The notes under the pieces were generated by a model that was not told the origin of the DNA, searched no databases, and saw only the letters and a program-made list of their open reading frames with translations. DNA of 64,000 nucleotides from Paenibacillus soyae (GTDB lineage: Bacteria > Bacillota > Bacilli > Paenibacillales > Paenibacillaceae), in NCBI RefSeq assembly GCF_024623455.1, contig NZ_JANIPJ010000006.1, forward strand, positions 186,001 to 250,000, written 5' to 3'. How positions within the stretch are numbered: the first letter of the stretch is position 1; every line of letters starts with the position of its first letter. A program made the position numbers and the translations under genes. Of the stretch, positions 28,601 to 36,497 are shown one piece after another.

Positions 28601-29934
28601 GGCTCGTTGAAGGGGATATAAATGAATTTCTGATCGGGATCCTGACCAGGGTTCGCGGCGCCCCATTGCGCCTTGAATTCCTTAACGGTCGTTGTGATCG
28701 GGATTACGGCTTCGTTAATATATTGTTCTGCCGTTCTGGAAGGATAGTACCAGCGCTGGTAATAGTCCTGCATGACGATGTTGACGACTTCGCCGCCCGC
28801 CTCGAAGAAATAATCGGCTACCCGAAGCGCGTCTCCCGTAGGATGCTGGATGCCGTTCGGCGGCTTCTGCGTAATATGCGAAGGCTTGATCGGAATCAGC
28901 GTATTGATGTCGGGTACGTTGGGCTCGCTTATCGCGTACAAAGCGCCCGCGGAGCCATGGAACACTTCTCCCAGCGAACGGTCAGCCAGATCCACGTTGA
29001 TTTTGGCGGGAATCTCCTCATCGACTACCTCCGACTTCGTCGCCTCGTATAAGGCGCTAACCTGCTCCGCAGTCAATTTCGAGTTATATACCCGGATATC
29101 ATCGAACTTTCCGCGAATATCTCCATCCGATGTATATAAGGATCTGCCAAAATCATTAAATTTCAGCGCATCCAGGAAGTCGCGATTGAATAACTGCGCC
29201 ATCGTAGTAAGCATCGTCGCCCCGGAGGAGCTATTGCCCGGCTCTATGCTGCTCGTCTCTAGCCATTCGCCATCAAGGTAGACATCGTAGGCGCCTTCTT
29301 TGTTCATCGTGACGACAATGTGCTGCCATTTGCCTCTTACCGGGTTCATATTCCATGCAATGTCGCCGCGGTAGTCGGCAACGACTGTCGGATCCGTGCC
29401 TGCATATACCCGGTTGTTAAACGTTCCGCCTCCGGCGACGATCACAAACTCCGAGTCTCTCCATCCGTTTATCCCGCTGTTCGTTAACCCTTTTTCTCCA
29501 ATGGTTGAGGAGAACAGACGCGTGTAGCCGCTTGCTGATTGGTCGATATTCGCCCATACCGCGAACGTCAGCGCCTCCTCGACCTCGTTGTATAGATGAT
29601 CCGGCAGTTCTAGCCATGCCGTGCCATTCGCGCCGCCAGTCAAGGATAACACTTCTCCCCGTTGCTCATCCTCCACGATCGCCGCCGTTCCTTTCATCAC
29701 CGCGTAATCGTCGGTGTCTGCGGGGCTTGCGCTATTCTCGACGGACGTTCCGTTCTTCACCTCGTCTTGATGAAAGGACCAATGAAAGAGAGGATTGGTA
29801 TCCGCTAACTGAACCGTTAGGGGTTCCTGTACAGATGCTTGACTGCCCGAATCGGAAGCGCTTGCAAAACCGCTCGGCAGCATAATCATTAGGGCTAGCA
29901 CGGCTGAAATCGTACGCTTAGCGTAGGGTCTCAA
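25627..29934 (-). CDS. Large multimodular glycosidase: LamG + clan GH-A-like catalytic domain + CBMs + cohesin + dockerin
   Basis: A 1435-residue secreted protein starting at TTG 29934, eight bases after AAGAGGTG; signal peptide to ~26. Order: LamG-like lectin domain (~45-300); catalytic domain (~310-750) with YIPFNEPEQNN (Asn-Glu-Pro, acid/base Glu of clan GH-A) and KVDINEYAAT as candidate nucleophile, resembling GH39-like enzymes; three CBM6/35-type modules (~760-920, 925-1055, 1060-1235); a cohesin-like domain (~1240-1370); and a C-terminal type I dockerin with two calcium loops, DVNNDNRVSIGDL and DFNHDKIIDIADL. Having both cohesin and dockerin, it could bridge partners. It is followed by the SLH-cohesin gene. 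Its substrate is not identified; a GH39-like beta-xylosidase or related activity is one option. Confidence 0.87.
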   Translation of the reverse strand: MRPYAKRTISAVLALMIMLPSGFASASDSGSQASVQEPLTVQLADTNPLFHWSFHQDEVKNGTSVENSASPADTDDYAVMKGTAAIVEDEQRGEVLSLTGGANGTAWLELPDHLYNEVEEALTFAVWANIDQSASGYTRLFSSTIGEKGLTNSGINGWRDSEFVIVAGGGTFNNRVYAGTDPTVVADYRGDIAWNMNPVRGKWQHIVVTMNKEGAYDVYLDGEWLETSSIEPGNSSSGATMLTTMAQLFNRDFLDALKFNDFGRSLYTSDGDIRGKFDDIRVYNSKLTAEQVSALYEATKSEVVDEEIPAKINVDLADRSLGEVFHGSAGALYAISEPNVPDINTLIPIKPSHITQKPPNGIQHPTGDALRVADYFFEAGGEVVNIVMQDYYQRWYYPSRTAEQYINEAVIPITTTVKEFKAQWGAANPGQDPDQKFIYIPFNEPEQNNTRYPQLLADNATGKSSRAVFNNDWLAVTNKIKEIDPGARISGPNLTQYGAKVYEDLVAFCVINDCLPDIISWHMLWNKAFNATAGNIATYRAVEQANTAKYRELYPDRELPFPIKVDINEYAATAEIAVGGSLIQYIARYDEMKMNSMLPYWNTANSYGSLLAGQNEPNGAWWLYKWYADMMGGDMAKVSVVTPRSETDAYGPGLYGLSSIQDEKKQVSIAFGGTQGNGSVVFQNVTGHANSPSFLAGAEQVHVTVWHAGYTGLTGFLVEPTQVIDRNYPVKNGTVTLDVELDDYTSAYYAVITPAVSNDSNEVWFERYEAENAEVKTSVTTTSVYPRSSNSGRSASNGQYVAGISQPSSLVKWTSIAVPTDGRYRLDLIGGNGATANMRNQANTGNANQRINSEWFIKIDDQPSRKVVLRADYSMELIGGHTLFIDLEAGTHSISISKFNPDTGEEGQGQATLDAIELTYSGEIGGLPTYQVQAEFADYDTAKGLSRGNSMAGFEGAGYVTGYGTNADANTRFVVSVLDDGMYDVTIRYASGGDGVIQIDHDRKPAAGLSVSNTNGQWAEATLRMFLRTGINLVDIQSNTTLHLDRIQAAFVNNDAIFSIEAEDAVVAGTPAGAELPLIRDDAFAKYASNGKYVNGITSYDGTERYLEIDDIVVPEDGIYKLVVQYANGESAGTHAYNNDVVERYAQISVNGGEAETVFFKNTISWQQFATQTIDVELKKGANTIKFSNNNTYNGGSNPYGGNNGAGTQGFNPYTAVPNQYTPAFDRFDLYAHEPSIVVSNSTVLTGLDTVQVGQTFDLIYSLSGTEQSVIAQDIRIEYDADKLQLTGPPVSMNEENFVLEYNQGTGWVRIIGIHLGDYQTDPNKDLLKLSFQAKDITGEAHIRVVSAELADEEGVETSAAASAHTVQIQKPTIPGDVNNDNRVSIGDLSLLAKAYGKSEADSPDWNQVKGYDFNHDKIIDIADLVALARMILAQ

Positions 29935-30191
29935 ATTAATTTCACCTCTTCTTATTGTTTGGACTTCCCCTTCCCCAGTCTCTGACTGACTTAAGTCGAA
30001 AGAGCCGCCTCAACCTCCCCTGTTTCCTGTCATCTATTTGCCCTAAGCCAAATGTTACGGGAATGGACCGATTTAAGAAATTATGGTTTTTTACTACTCC
30101 TGTTCCTTTCTTTACGATTTGCAAGCCTATGACTTTCGAAGATTATCCGTCTTGTACTTTTTTTCATTTGTTCTATCTTTTTTTGACTTCG

Positions 30192-31472
30192 TTACTTGCT
30201 CCGGGCTTCATCGATTACGGCCTGCATCTCCGTCAACGCTTCCTCCAAGCTCTGGCCTGTCAAATATTTGTTGACGCCTTCTTGAATTTTCACCTGCAGC
30301 GACTCGGTCGACACCGTATGCGGCCAATAGAGGACGGCGTCCTCCCGCGTGACGAGCTCCGATACCTTGACGGCAACCTGGCTGGAGATCCGGGCAGAGA
30401 CAACCGAAGGAACAGCCATTGCGCCGTCCGCCAACCTCTCCTGATTCGCTTTGCTGTTCATGAAGGCGACGAATGTTTTGGCTTCTTCGGGATGCTTCGT
30501 CTTGGCGTTGATAACCCGATAGGTTCCAATATTGACATTAGGCACGGAACGTTCCTCTCCCGGCACCATCATGAAATCGATCTCGAAGTTCGGATTGCGC
30601 TCCATAATGCTGGGCAAGCTCCAGGTGCCGGTCATGATCATCGCGGCCTTTCCTTGGCCGATCAAGTCCTTGGACTGCTCGTGCATGAGCTGAGTCCAGT
30701 TCGGCGGCACGAATCCCCTATCGATGATCTCCTTATGCTTGCGGATCGCGTCTACGAACTTCTCGTCCGACAATGGGATGTCACCACGCTCCAGCTTCCG
30801 CGTCCATTCCTCGTCCGCGCCGTTATTCGACATGATCGAGCCCCAAAAAAATTGCGCAGTCGACCATTCCGCATCCATGGCGACCGGTATAATGCCCTTC
30901 CCCTTCAGCGTCTCGCACAACGCAATAAATTCATCCCACGTTCCCGGTACGGTCAGGCCGAATGAATCGAACATCGTCTTGTTATACAATAACCCGTCGC
31001 TATGCATCACTTCGGGCGCGCCATATACCTTGCCGTCAATCGTGACCGGCTTCAGCGTGTTCGGGAGAAATTGTTCCAGAAACGGAGAGCCTGTCAGATC
31101 CAAATAAACATTCGGATTCAGCTTGCGGAACTCCTCGAACAGGCTGGGCGACCAGGTATCGAACACATCAAGCTCCTCGCCGCCGAGAAGCTTGATTTTG
31201 ATACCGGCTGTGTAATTCGCGTTCTGAATAAAATCCGATTCGATCCGGATGTTCGGATGTAAATGTTCAAATTCGCGAATCGCGTCATAATAAACTTTGC
31301 TCGCCTGGGCCGAATCCAGAAGGTAGCTGGAATAACGAATCGTGACGATTTCGTTCTCCTCCGTCTTGCCCTCCTCCTGACGGTATTCGTCACTCAAGCC
31401 TGACCCGCTGCATGAGACGAACACAAGTGCCGAAATCAATACAAACCCTACTTTTAGCCTTTGCCGGATCAA
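30192..31472 (-). CDS. Second sugar ABC substrate-binding lipoprotein of the 30-38 kb operon
   Basis: A 426-residue family 1 solute-binding protein beginning at TTG 31472 after a very purine-rich GGGGAGGGGGGGAG. The signal peptide ends VFVSCSGSG (lipobox Cys21, slightly atypical at -3). Family features: HLHPNIRIESDF, VYGAPEVMHSDGLLYNKTMFD, GQGKAAMIMTGTWSLPS, KHPEEAKTFVAFM. It is the last gene after HK-RR-SBP-MalF-MalG, 91 bases downstream of the MalG-type gene, so the importer has two candidate receptors. The 257-base gap 29935-30191 downstream holds no gene. Confidence 0.9.
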   Translation of the reverse strand: MIRQRLKVGFVLISALVFVSCSGSGLSDEYRQEEGKTEENEIVTIRYSSYLLDSAQASKVYYDAIREFEHLHPNIRIESDFIQNANYTAGIKIKLLGGEELDVFDTWSPSLFEEFRKLNPNVYLDLTGSPFLEQFLPNTLKPVTIDGKVYGAPEVMHSDGLLYNKTMFDSFGLTVPGTWDEFIALCETLKGKGIIPVAMDAEWSTAQFFWGSIMSNNGADEEWTRKLERGDIPLSDEKFVDAIRKHKEIIDRGFVPPNWTQLMHEQSKDLIGQGKAAMIMTGTWSLPSIMERNPNFEIDFMMVPGEERSVPNVNIGTYRVINAKTKHPEEAKTFVAFMNSKANQERLADGAMAVPSVVSARISSQVAVKVSELVTREDAVLYWPHTVSTESLQVKIQEGVNKYLTGQSLEEALTEMQAVIDEARSK

Positions 31473-31563
31473 GGCTCCCCCCCTCCCCTCATCGTTCCGT
31501 CAACTTCATTAGATCATATGGGATACCCTCATTCAACCGGAGGTATGATAGGATGCCGCCGCT

Positions 31564-32394
31564 CTACAGCTTGCCGCCCGATGTCGCGATGCCTTCTATA
31601 AACTGCTTCTGAAACACCACGTAAAGGAGCAGCATCGGCCAAATGGCGATCACGGAGGCGGCCATCAGCTCCGGATAATCGACGGAATACGCGCTTTGAA
31701 TCTTCGCCAAAGCCGAGGAGAGCGTTGCCTCCGAGGAGCTCGTATTCACGATCATCGGCCACATCAAGTCCTTAAACGCGAACAAAGCGGTAAAAATCGC
31801 AAGAGCAACCATGCCGGAACGAGCAAGCGGCAGCATGACTCTTACGAATGTCTGGCCGATATTGCAGCCGTCCAATTTGGCCGCCTCCTCCAGCTCCTTT
31901 GGAAGCCCCATAAAAAACTGCCTGAGCAGGAACGTTCCGAATGCGCTGACCAGCCCCGGGAACACCAGCGCGAATATCGTATTGCGCATCCCGATCGCAT
32001 CGACCATCAAATATTGCGGAATGATGAAAATTTGCGTTGGAACCATCATTTGAAATAGAACGAGTCCGAAAAAAAAGTTACGTCCCGGAAAGTTTAGTCT
32101 CGCGAAAGCGTAAGCCGCCATGGCGCTGAACAGAATCGAGCATAGAACCCGTATCGCCATCATGGCGAATGTGTTCCAATACAATCGAAGAAAATCGTTC
32201 TGACGGAGCACCTCCAAGTAATTCTCGATTTTCCATTCAGAAGGAAAAACGACGAATGGATTCAATGAAGTCGATTCGGTGACGGTCTTAAACGAAGTCA
32301 GCACCATCCAGAGAAACGGCAGAAACATAGCCGCCGCGCACGCAATGAGCAGGACGTGAATCGTAATGCGGGGCCATAAACGGTTAACTGGCAT
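31564..32394 (-). CDS. Carbohydrate ABC transporter permease, MalG type
   Basis: A 276-residue membrane protein: helix 1 at HVLLIACAAAMFLPFLWMV, about six helices in total, EAA loop EEAAKLDGCNIGQTFVRVMLP, and the C-terminus FQKQFIEGIATSGGKL typical of MalG permeases. It starts 15 bases after the MalF-type gene. It works with that permease, a shared ATPase from elsewhere, and one or both of the binding proteins at 33381-34700 and 30192-31472. Confidence 0.93.
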   Translation of the reverse strand: MPVNRLWPRITIHVLLIACAAAMFLPFLWMVLTSFKTVTESTSLNPFVVFPSEWKIENYLEVLRQNDFLRLYWNTFAMMAIRVLCSILFSAMAAYAFARLNFPGRNFFFGLVLFQMMVPTQIFIIPQYLMVDAIGMRNTIFALVFPGLVSAFGTFLLRQFFMGLPKELEEAAKLDGCNIGQTFVRVMLPLARSGMVALAIFTALFAFKDLMWPMIVNTSSSEATLSSALAKIQSAYSVDYPELMAASVIAIWPMLLLYVVFQKQFIEGIATSGGKL

Positions 32395-32409
32395 ATGCGC
32401 AAATACCTC

Positions 32410-33309
32410 CTACATGTAGTTGACCCATTTTTTCTGGGTTTTGGTCTGGATGACCGTCATGATCATGATAATGGCGAGCAGCAGCGTCACGATTGCGGAG
32501 CCGTAGCCCTTATCGGAATATTTGAAGGAGTTATTGTAGAACAAATACACGAGAGACACCGTTTTGTCATACGCCGGATTCGTGACTTCTACCATCATGT
32601 AGATGACGTCAAACACCTGCATCGCCTGAATAATGGACGTAACCAGGACAAAAAACAGGGTCGGCGACACCAGCGGCAGCGTGATGACGAAAAACTGCCT
32701 CGCCTTGCCGGCACCATCGATATCGGAAGCTTCATAATAGTCCTTCGGAATTTCTTGCAGACCCGCCAGAAATAAGACCATGTTGTAACCGATAACGCTC
32801 CAGATGCCGATGACGGCAATTGAAACAAGAGCGATATCCGGATTGCTAGTCCACTCTACCTTGGGCAGTCCCAGCTTGGTCAGCAGCACGTTGATGAGTC
32901 CGAACTTGGAGTTGTACAGCCATTTCCAAACCATTGTAACAGCGGCGGGAGCAGCGACCATCGGAATGAAATAGATCGTCCGGTAGATGGACTTCCCCTT
33001 TCGTTTGCCGTTCAACATCACCGCCAGAACCAGCGCGATGGCGATACTGGACGGAACGACCATAAGCGCGTGCAGAAACGTATTGATAACGGCATGCCAG
33101 ACCTGCGGATCATCCGCCATTCTCCTGTAATTATCAAGCCCGACGAAGACGTTGCCTTTGCCGAAATCCCCGCTCTTGAAGAAGCTTAAATAGACGCTCT
33201 GGAGGATGGGGATGATATTGAGCACGATAAGGCCTAGAATGGTCGGCGCGATCAGGAACCAGCCCCAGTACCACTCATTTCGCATTTGTTTGGATATTCT
33301 TCGTTGCAT
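32410..33309 (-). CDS. Carbohydrate ABC transporter permease, MalF type
   Basis: A 299-residue membrane protein with a first helix WFLIAPTILGLIVLNIIPIL, five further helices and an EAA loop YEASDIDGAGKARQFFVITLP. It lies 71 bases downstream of the first binding-protein gene and 15 bases upstream of its MalG partner, in a single minus-strand operon. The substrate is unknown; the neighbouring dockerin enzyme suggests a plant cell-wall oligosaccharide. Confidence 0.93.
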   Translation of the reverse strand: MQRRISKQMRNEWYWGWFLIAPTILGLIVLNIIPILQSVYLSFFKSGDFGKGNVFVGLDNYRRMADDPQVWHAVINTFLHALMVVPSSIAIALVLAVMLNGKRKGKSIYRTIYFIPMVAAPAAVTMVWKWLYNSKFGLINVLLTKLGLPKVEWTSNPDIALVSIAVIGIWSVIGYNMVLFLAGLQEIPKDYYEASDIDGAGKARQFFVITLPLVSPTLFFVLVTSIIQAMQVFDVIYMMVEVTNPAYDKTVSLVYLFYNNSFKYSDKGYGSAIVTLLLAIIMIMTVIQTKTQKKWVNYM

Positions 33310-33380
33310 CGCAGCTGCTCCCTCCTGTTCCTACGGAATAGCGGCAACCGGTTAGGGTTGCCGCTATCTGCCTATTCTCG

Positions 33381-34700
33381 TTATTTTTCCTGTGCGAGGC
33401 TTTCGTTCATAATCTCGGCTGCCTGCTTCGCGGCTTCCTCGACCGGCTTCTCGCCCGAGAACGCCGGCAGCAACGCCTCGTATGCTTTGTCCTCCCACAC
33501 GGCAGTCGTATTGGAGTAGGGGCGAATGACAGCGTAATCGACCATATCCACGAATGCCTGGATGTTAAAGGTCGGATTCGAGGACACCCATAGCTCTGCC
33601 GCTCCTTCGTAAGCGGATATAGCCACCCCAAGCTCTGCCTGCCTCTCTTGAGCTTCCTTGGAGCCAAGGTATTCCACGAATTTCCAAGCCTCCTCCGGGT
33701 GCTTCGAATTATGCGCGATCGCGTGGCCCAGGCCGTTGAAGATGGAGGCCTGCTTTTCTCCTTTTGGCAGCACCGCCACATCGAAGTTTTGGGCCATAAA
33801 ATCATTCTCCGTGAAGCCGGTCAGATTCCAGGAGCCGAAGAAGCCCATCGCGGCCAGGCCGTTCTGCATCGCTTCGGCGCGTTCCGCGTCGCCATAAATT
33901 TTTGGAGACAAGCCCTCTTGAATAAACTTCACGTAATATTCCAGAGCTTCAATGGTTTTCGGGTCGTCGTAGCCTGATTTTTTGTCATCCGTAATAACCG
34001 TGCCGCCGTTTTGGTAGATGAAATTATAATAGCCTTCCTGATTATGAAGCGGAGTCAGAATGCCGTATTTGCCGTCCTTCGTTAGCGTCTTCGCCGCGTT
34101 GTACAGATCGTCCCATGTCCAAGTCTCGTCCGGATAGCTTAGCTTCGCTTCGTCGAACACGGTTTTGTTGTACCAAAGACCAATGGTGTCGAAGTCCTTC
34201 GGCACCGCAAGTTGTTTGCCGTTGAAATTGTAAATTTGCACGAGACCCTGCGGGAATTTCCCTAGGTCCACCTTCTCGCTTGCATCGATCTTGGCTGTTA
34301 AATCCAGGAGCATGTCGTTGGATGCGTAACGATAGATTTCGTTGGAATGCATCCAGAATACGTCAGGCAAGGATCCGCCTGTAGCGCCCGCCTCCAGCAT
34401 CGTCCAATACTCGCCCCATCCTGTCACTTCAATGTTGATTTTAATATTCGGATTCTGGGCTTCAAACTCATCCGCGATTTGACGAAGTCCCTTCTCTTGA
34501 TTGGAATCCCAAATCGCGTACGTTAGAGCAACTTCTTCAGTCGGCGCCTCGGAAGGCTGCTCGCTAGCCTGGTTCTCTCCGCCATTCGCCGGCTTGTTCG
34601 TTGCCTGGCCCGGATCATTGCCCGAATTGCTCGAGCATGCGGATAGCGCCATCAAAGTCAGAAATAGCGTCAGCAGTAACGGCAAGGCCTTTTTCATCAT
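33381..34700 (-). CDS. Sugar ABC transporter substrate-binding lipoprotein
   Basis: A 439-residue family 1 binding protein with signal peptide and lipobox LMALSACSSN (Cys22). Family features: FEAQNPNIKINIEVTGWGEYW, LAVPKDFDTIGLWYNKTVFD, MQNGLAAMGFFGSWNLTG and KHPEEAWKFVEYLGSKEAQE. It begins the importer operon and is separated from the upstream response regulator gene by a terminator, so it has its own promoter (a TATGAT -10 at the complement of 34747-34752 is a candidate), probably activated by the YesN-like regulator. Confidence 0.92.
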   Translation of the reverse strand: MMKKALPLLLTLFLTLMALSACSSNSGNDPGQATNKPANGGENQASEQPSEAPTEEVALTYAIWDSNQEKGLRQIADEFEAQNPNIKINIEVTGWGEYWTMLEAGATGGSLPDVFWMHSNEIYRYASNDMLLDLTAKIDASEKVDLGKFPQGLVQIYNFNGKQLAVPKDFDTIGLWYNKTVFDEAKLSYPDETWTWDDLYNAAKTLTKDGKYGILTPLHNQEGYYNFIYQNGGTVITDDKKSGYDDPKTIEALEYYVKFIQEGLSPKIYGDAERAEAMQNGLAAMGFFGSWNLTGFTENDFMAQNFDVAVLPKGEKQASIFNGLGHAIAHNSKHPEEAWKFVEYLGSKEAQERQAELGVAISAYEGAAELWVSSNPTFNIQAFVDMVDYAVIRPYSNTTAVWEDKAYEALLPAFSGEKPVEEAAKQAAEIMNESLAQEK

Positions 34701-34826
34701 CGGTTATCCCCCATTTTCATGAAATCATTTGCTTCTTACAACTCTCATCATAGAGAAATAATCGGGCTTTCAAAATCAATATCCTTTACTACACGATCAT
34801 CTTTTTTTACCGAAATCCGCGTACAC

Positions 34827-34856
34827 AAAAAGCGCATAGCCGGCTATGCGCTTTTT
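34827..34856. terminator. Terminator after the second YesN-like gene
   Basis: AAAAAGCGCATAGCC (34827-34841) and GGCTATGCGCTTTTT (34842-34856) form a perfect 15-bp inverted repeat with T-runs on both strands. It isolates the YesM/YesN genes from the downstream importer. Confidence 0.85.
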
Positions 34857-34902
34857 TTTACTTTCATCTTCACTATTTTTACCAGTACTCCGAAATCCGA
34901 AG

Positions 34903-36495
34903 TTACCCGCGGAACTCCTCAGGCGTCACTCCCGTCGCTTTTTTGAACAGCTTGCTGAAATAGGCCGTATTCGGATACCCGGTTAAGCTCGCAACCTCGT
35001 AAACCTTATAGGCTTTGCTCTTCAGAAGCTGCTTGGCCTTCTCGATGCGTACGCGCGTAAGGTAGCCGATAAAGTTCTCGCCGGTTTCCTCCTTAAACAC
35101 GCGGCTCAGGTAGGACGGGTTCACATTGATCTGACCCGCGACCGTCTGCAGAGAAATATCGTCCGCATACCGATCTAGAATAATCGCTTTCGCCTGATCG
35201 GCATAGCTTTGAGGGACATTGACCAATTCTCTGTTATGGGACAAACTCTGTCGCAAGAAACGAATGGCAAGGTTATGGAGCCCTTCAAGCTTCTCTTCGT
35301 ACAGCATGTGCTCGTACGGCGTCTGCCCCTCCGCTAACAGCTCCGGCACACTGGGGAAGCAAGATGATATAAGCGCAAGTATCCGCAAATAAGCTTTACG
35401 GCAGCCTTGCTCCGTCACGCCTTCATTGTACAAACGCTGCCTCAGCTGGTCTAGATCGGCTTCGGCATTGCCGGCATCGATTTCCCGCCTAAGCTCTGCC
35501 GACTCTTCCCGCGTGATAAGGAAGCTGTCGCGGCTTCGTTTCATTCTTCCGGCAGAGCTGTCGAAATAGAGGACGTTGCTAGCCGGCTCGAAGAATAGAT
35601 TGGCTAGCGCGGCATCTGCTTCCCGATAGGCTTTGCGAAGTCCGCCAAAGCCTGAGGAAACGCCGCTGACGCCAAGCGAGATCGAAATATTCAGAAACTC
35701 TTGCATGGCCGTCACGATTTTGCCGAGCAGCGGTCCAAGCAACTCGTGTGCCGGGCTATCGGCTGCGTTATCCGGCATATTCATAATGAGCAGATAGTCG
35801 GAGGAATTTTCTACAATGATTTCTTTGTTCCAGCGACGAGGAATGATTTCCTCCATGATGTTAACAATCGAATAACGCAGCAGCTTCTCGTCCTGCTCTA
35901 CGTACTTCCGCCGCAGCTCATGGAAATGGTTGACGCGCAGTTTGGCAATGAGCACGTCCTCGGGAGTTAGAGAGATATGTAGCGATTCTTTGGATTTCAT
36001 AATGTCGCTGTCATCACGGAAACCGCTGAACAACTCCTTGAACAAGGTTTCCTTCAGGTAGCCGATCCCTTCCTTATATTGCCCCGTAGGCAGAGAGTTC
36101 TCCGGCGTTTGTCTAAATTGCGAAGCTTTCTTACGAACGGTATGGAGCACGCTTTGAAGGTGCTCCTGCTTCAAATCGCTTTTAATTAAATAATCGGTCG
36201 CGCCTAACCTCACAGCCTCCTGCGCGTATTGGAATTCGTCCAAGCAGCTTAAAATGATGAATTGACAATCCGGATAGCCGCTAGAAGCCTTGCGAATCAA
36301 TTCCAGCCCGTCCATAACCGGCATTTTTATGTCTGTTATGATAAGATCCGGCGCCTGCCTCTGCGCCAGCTCCATCGCCTCTTTGCCGTTCTGCGCTTCG
36401 CCCGTAATGACAAACCCGTGTTCTTCCCAAGGAATCATGGATTTGAGGCCAATCCTCATGAGCAATTCGTCGTCTACGATAATCACATTTAACAT
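34903..36495 (-). CDS. YesN-like response regulator with AraC DNA-binding domain
   Basis: A 530-residue protein. Receiver domain: VDDE at 7-10, phospho-acceptor Asp55 in ITDIKMPVMDG, Lys105 in DYLIKSDLKQEH. The middle region (~130-420) is the variable linker common to YesN proteins. C-terminal AraC domain (~430-530): DISLQTVAGQINVNPSYLSRVF and KVYEVASLTGYPNTAYFSKLF helix-turn-helix regions. Its ATG follows the kinase stop by two bases, so expression is coupled. Probable activator of the adjacent importer operon. Confidence 0.93.
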   Translation of the reverse strand: MLNVIIVDDELLMRIGLKSMIPWEEHGFVITGEAQNGKEAMELAQRQAPDLIITDIKMPVMDGLELIRKASSGYPDCQFIILSCLDEFQYAQEAVRLGATDYLIKSDLKQEHLQSVLHTVRKKASQFRQTPENSLPTGQYKEGIGYLKETLFKELFSGFRDDSDIMKSKESLHISLTPEDVLIAKLRVNHFHELRRKYVEQDEKLLRYSIVNIMEEIIPRRWNKEIIVENSSDYLLIMNMPDNAADSPAHELLGPLLGKIVTAMQEFLNISISLGVSGVSSGFGGLRKAYREADAALANLFFEPASNVLYFDSSAGRMKRSRDSFLITREESAELRREIDAGNAEADLDQLRQRLYNEGVTEQGCRKAYLRILALISSCFPSVPELLAEGQTPYEHMLYEEKLEGLHNLAIRFLRQSLSHNRELVNVPQSYADQAKAIILDRYADDISLQTVAGQINVNPSYLSRVFKEETGENFIGYLTRVRIEKAKQLLKSKAYKVYEVASLTGYPNTAYFSKLFKKATGVTPEEFRG

Positions 36496-36497
36496 GG

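Noticed and set aside
29853..29866. A cre-like GGAAGCGCTTGCA within the signal-peptide codons of the 1435-residue enzyme
   Set aside because: It matches the consensus imperfectly and lies in coding sequence; it may be functional, but the evidence is too weak to list as a site.
29955..30965. A 336-codon open frame on the plus strand
   Set aside because: It runs antisense to the binding-protein gene at 30192-31472, has no ribosome binding site, and its product has no recognisable domain; it is a shadow of codon bias.
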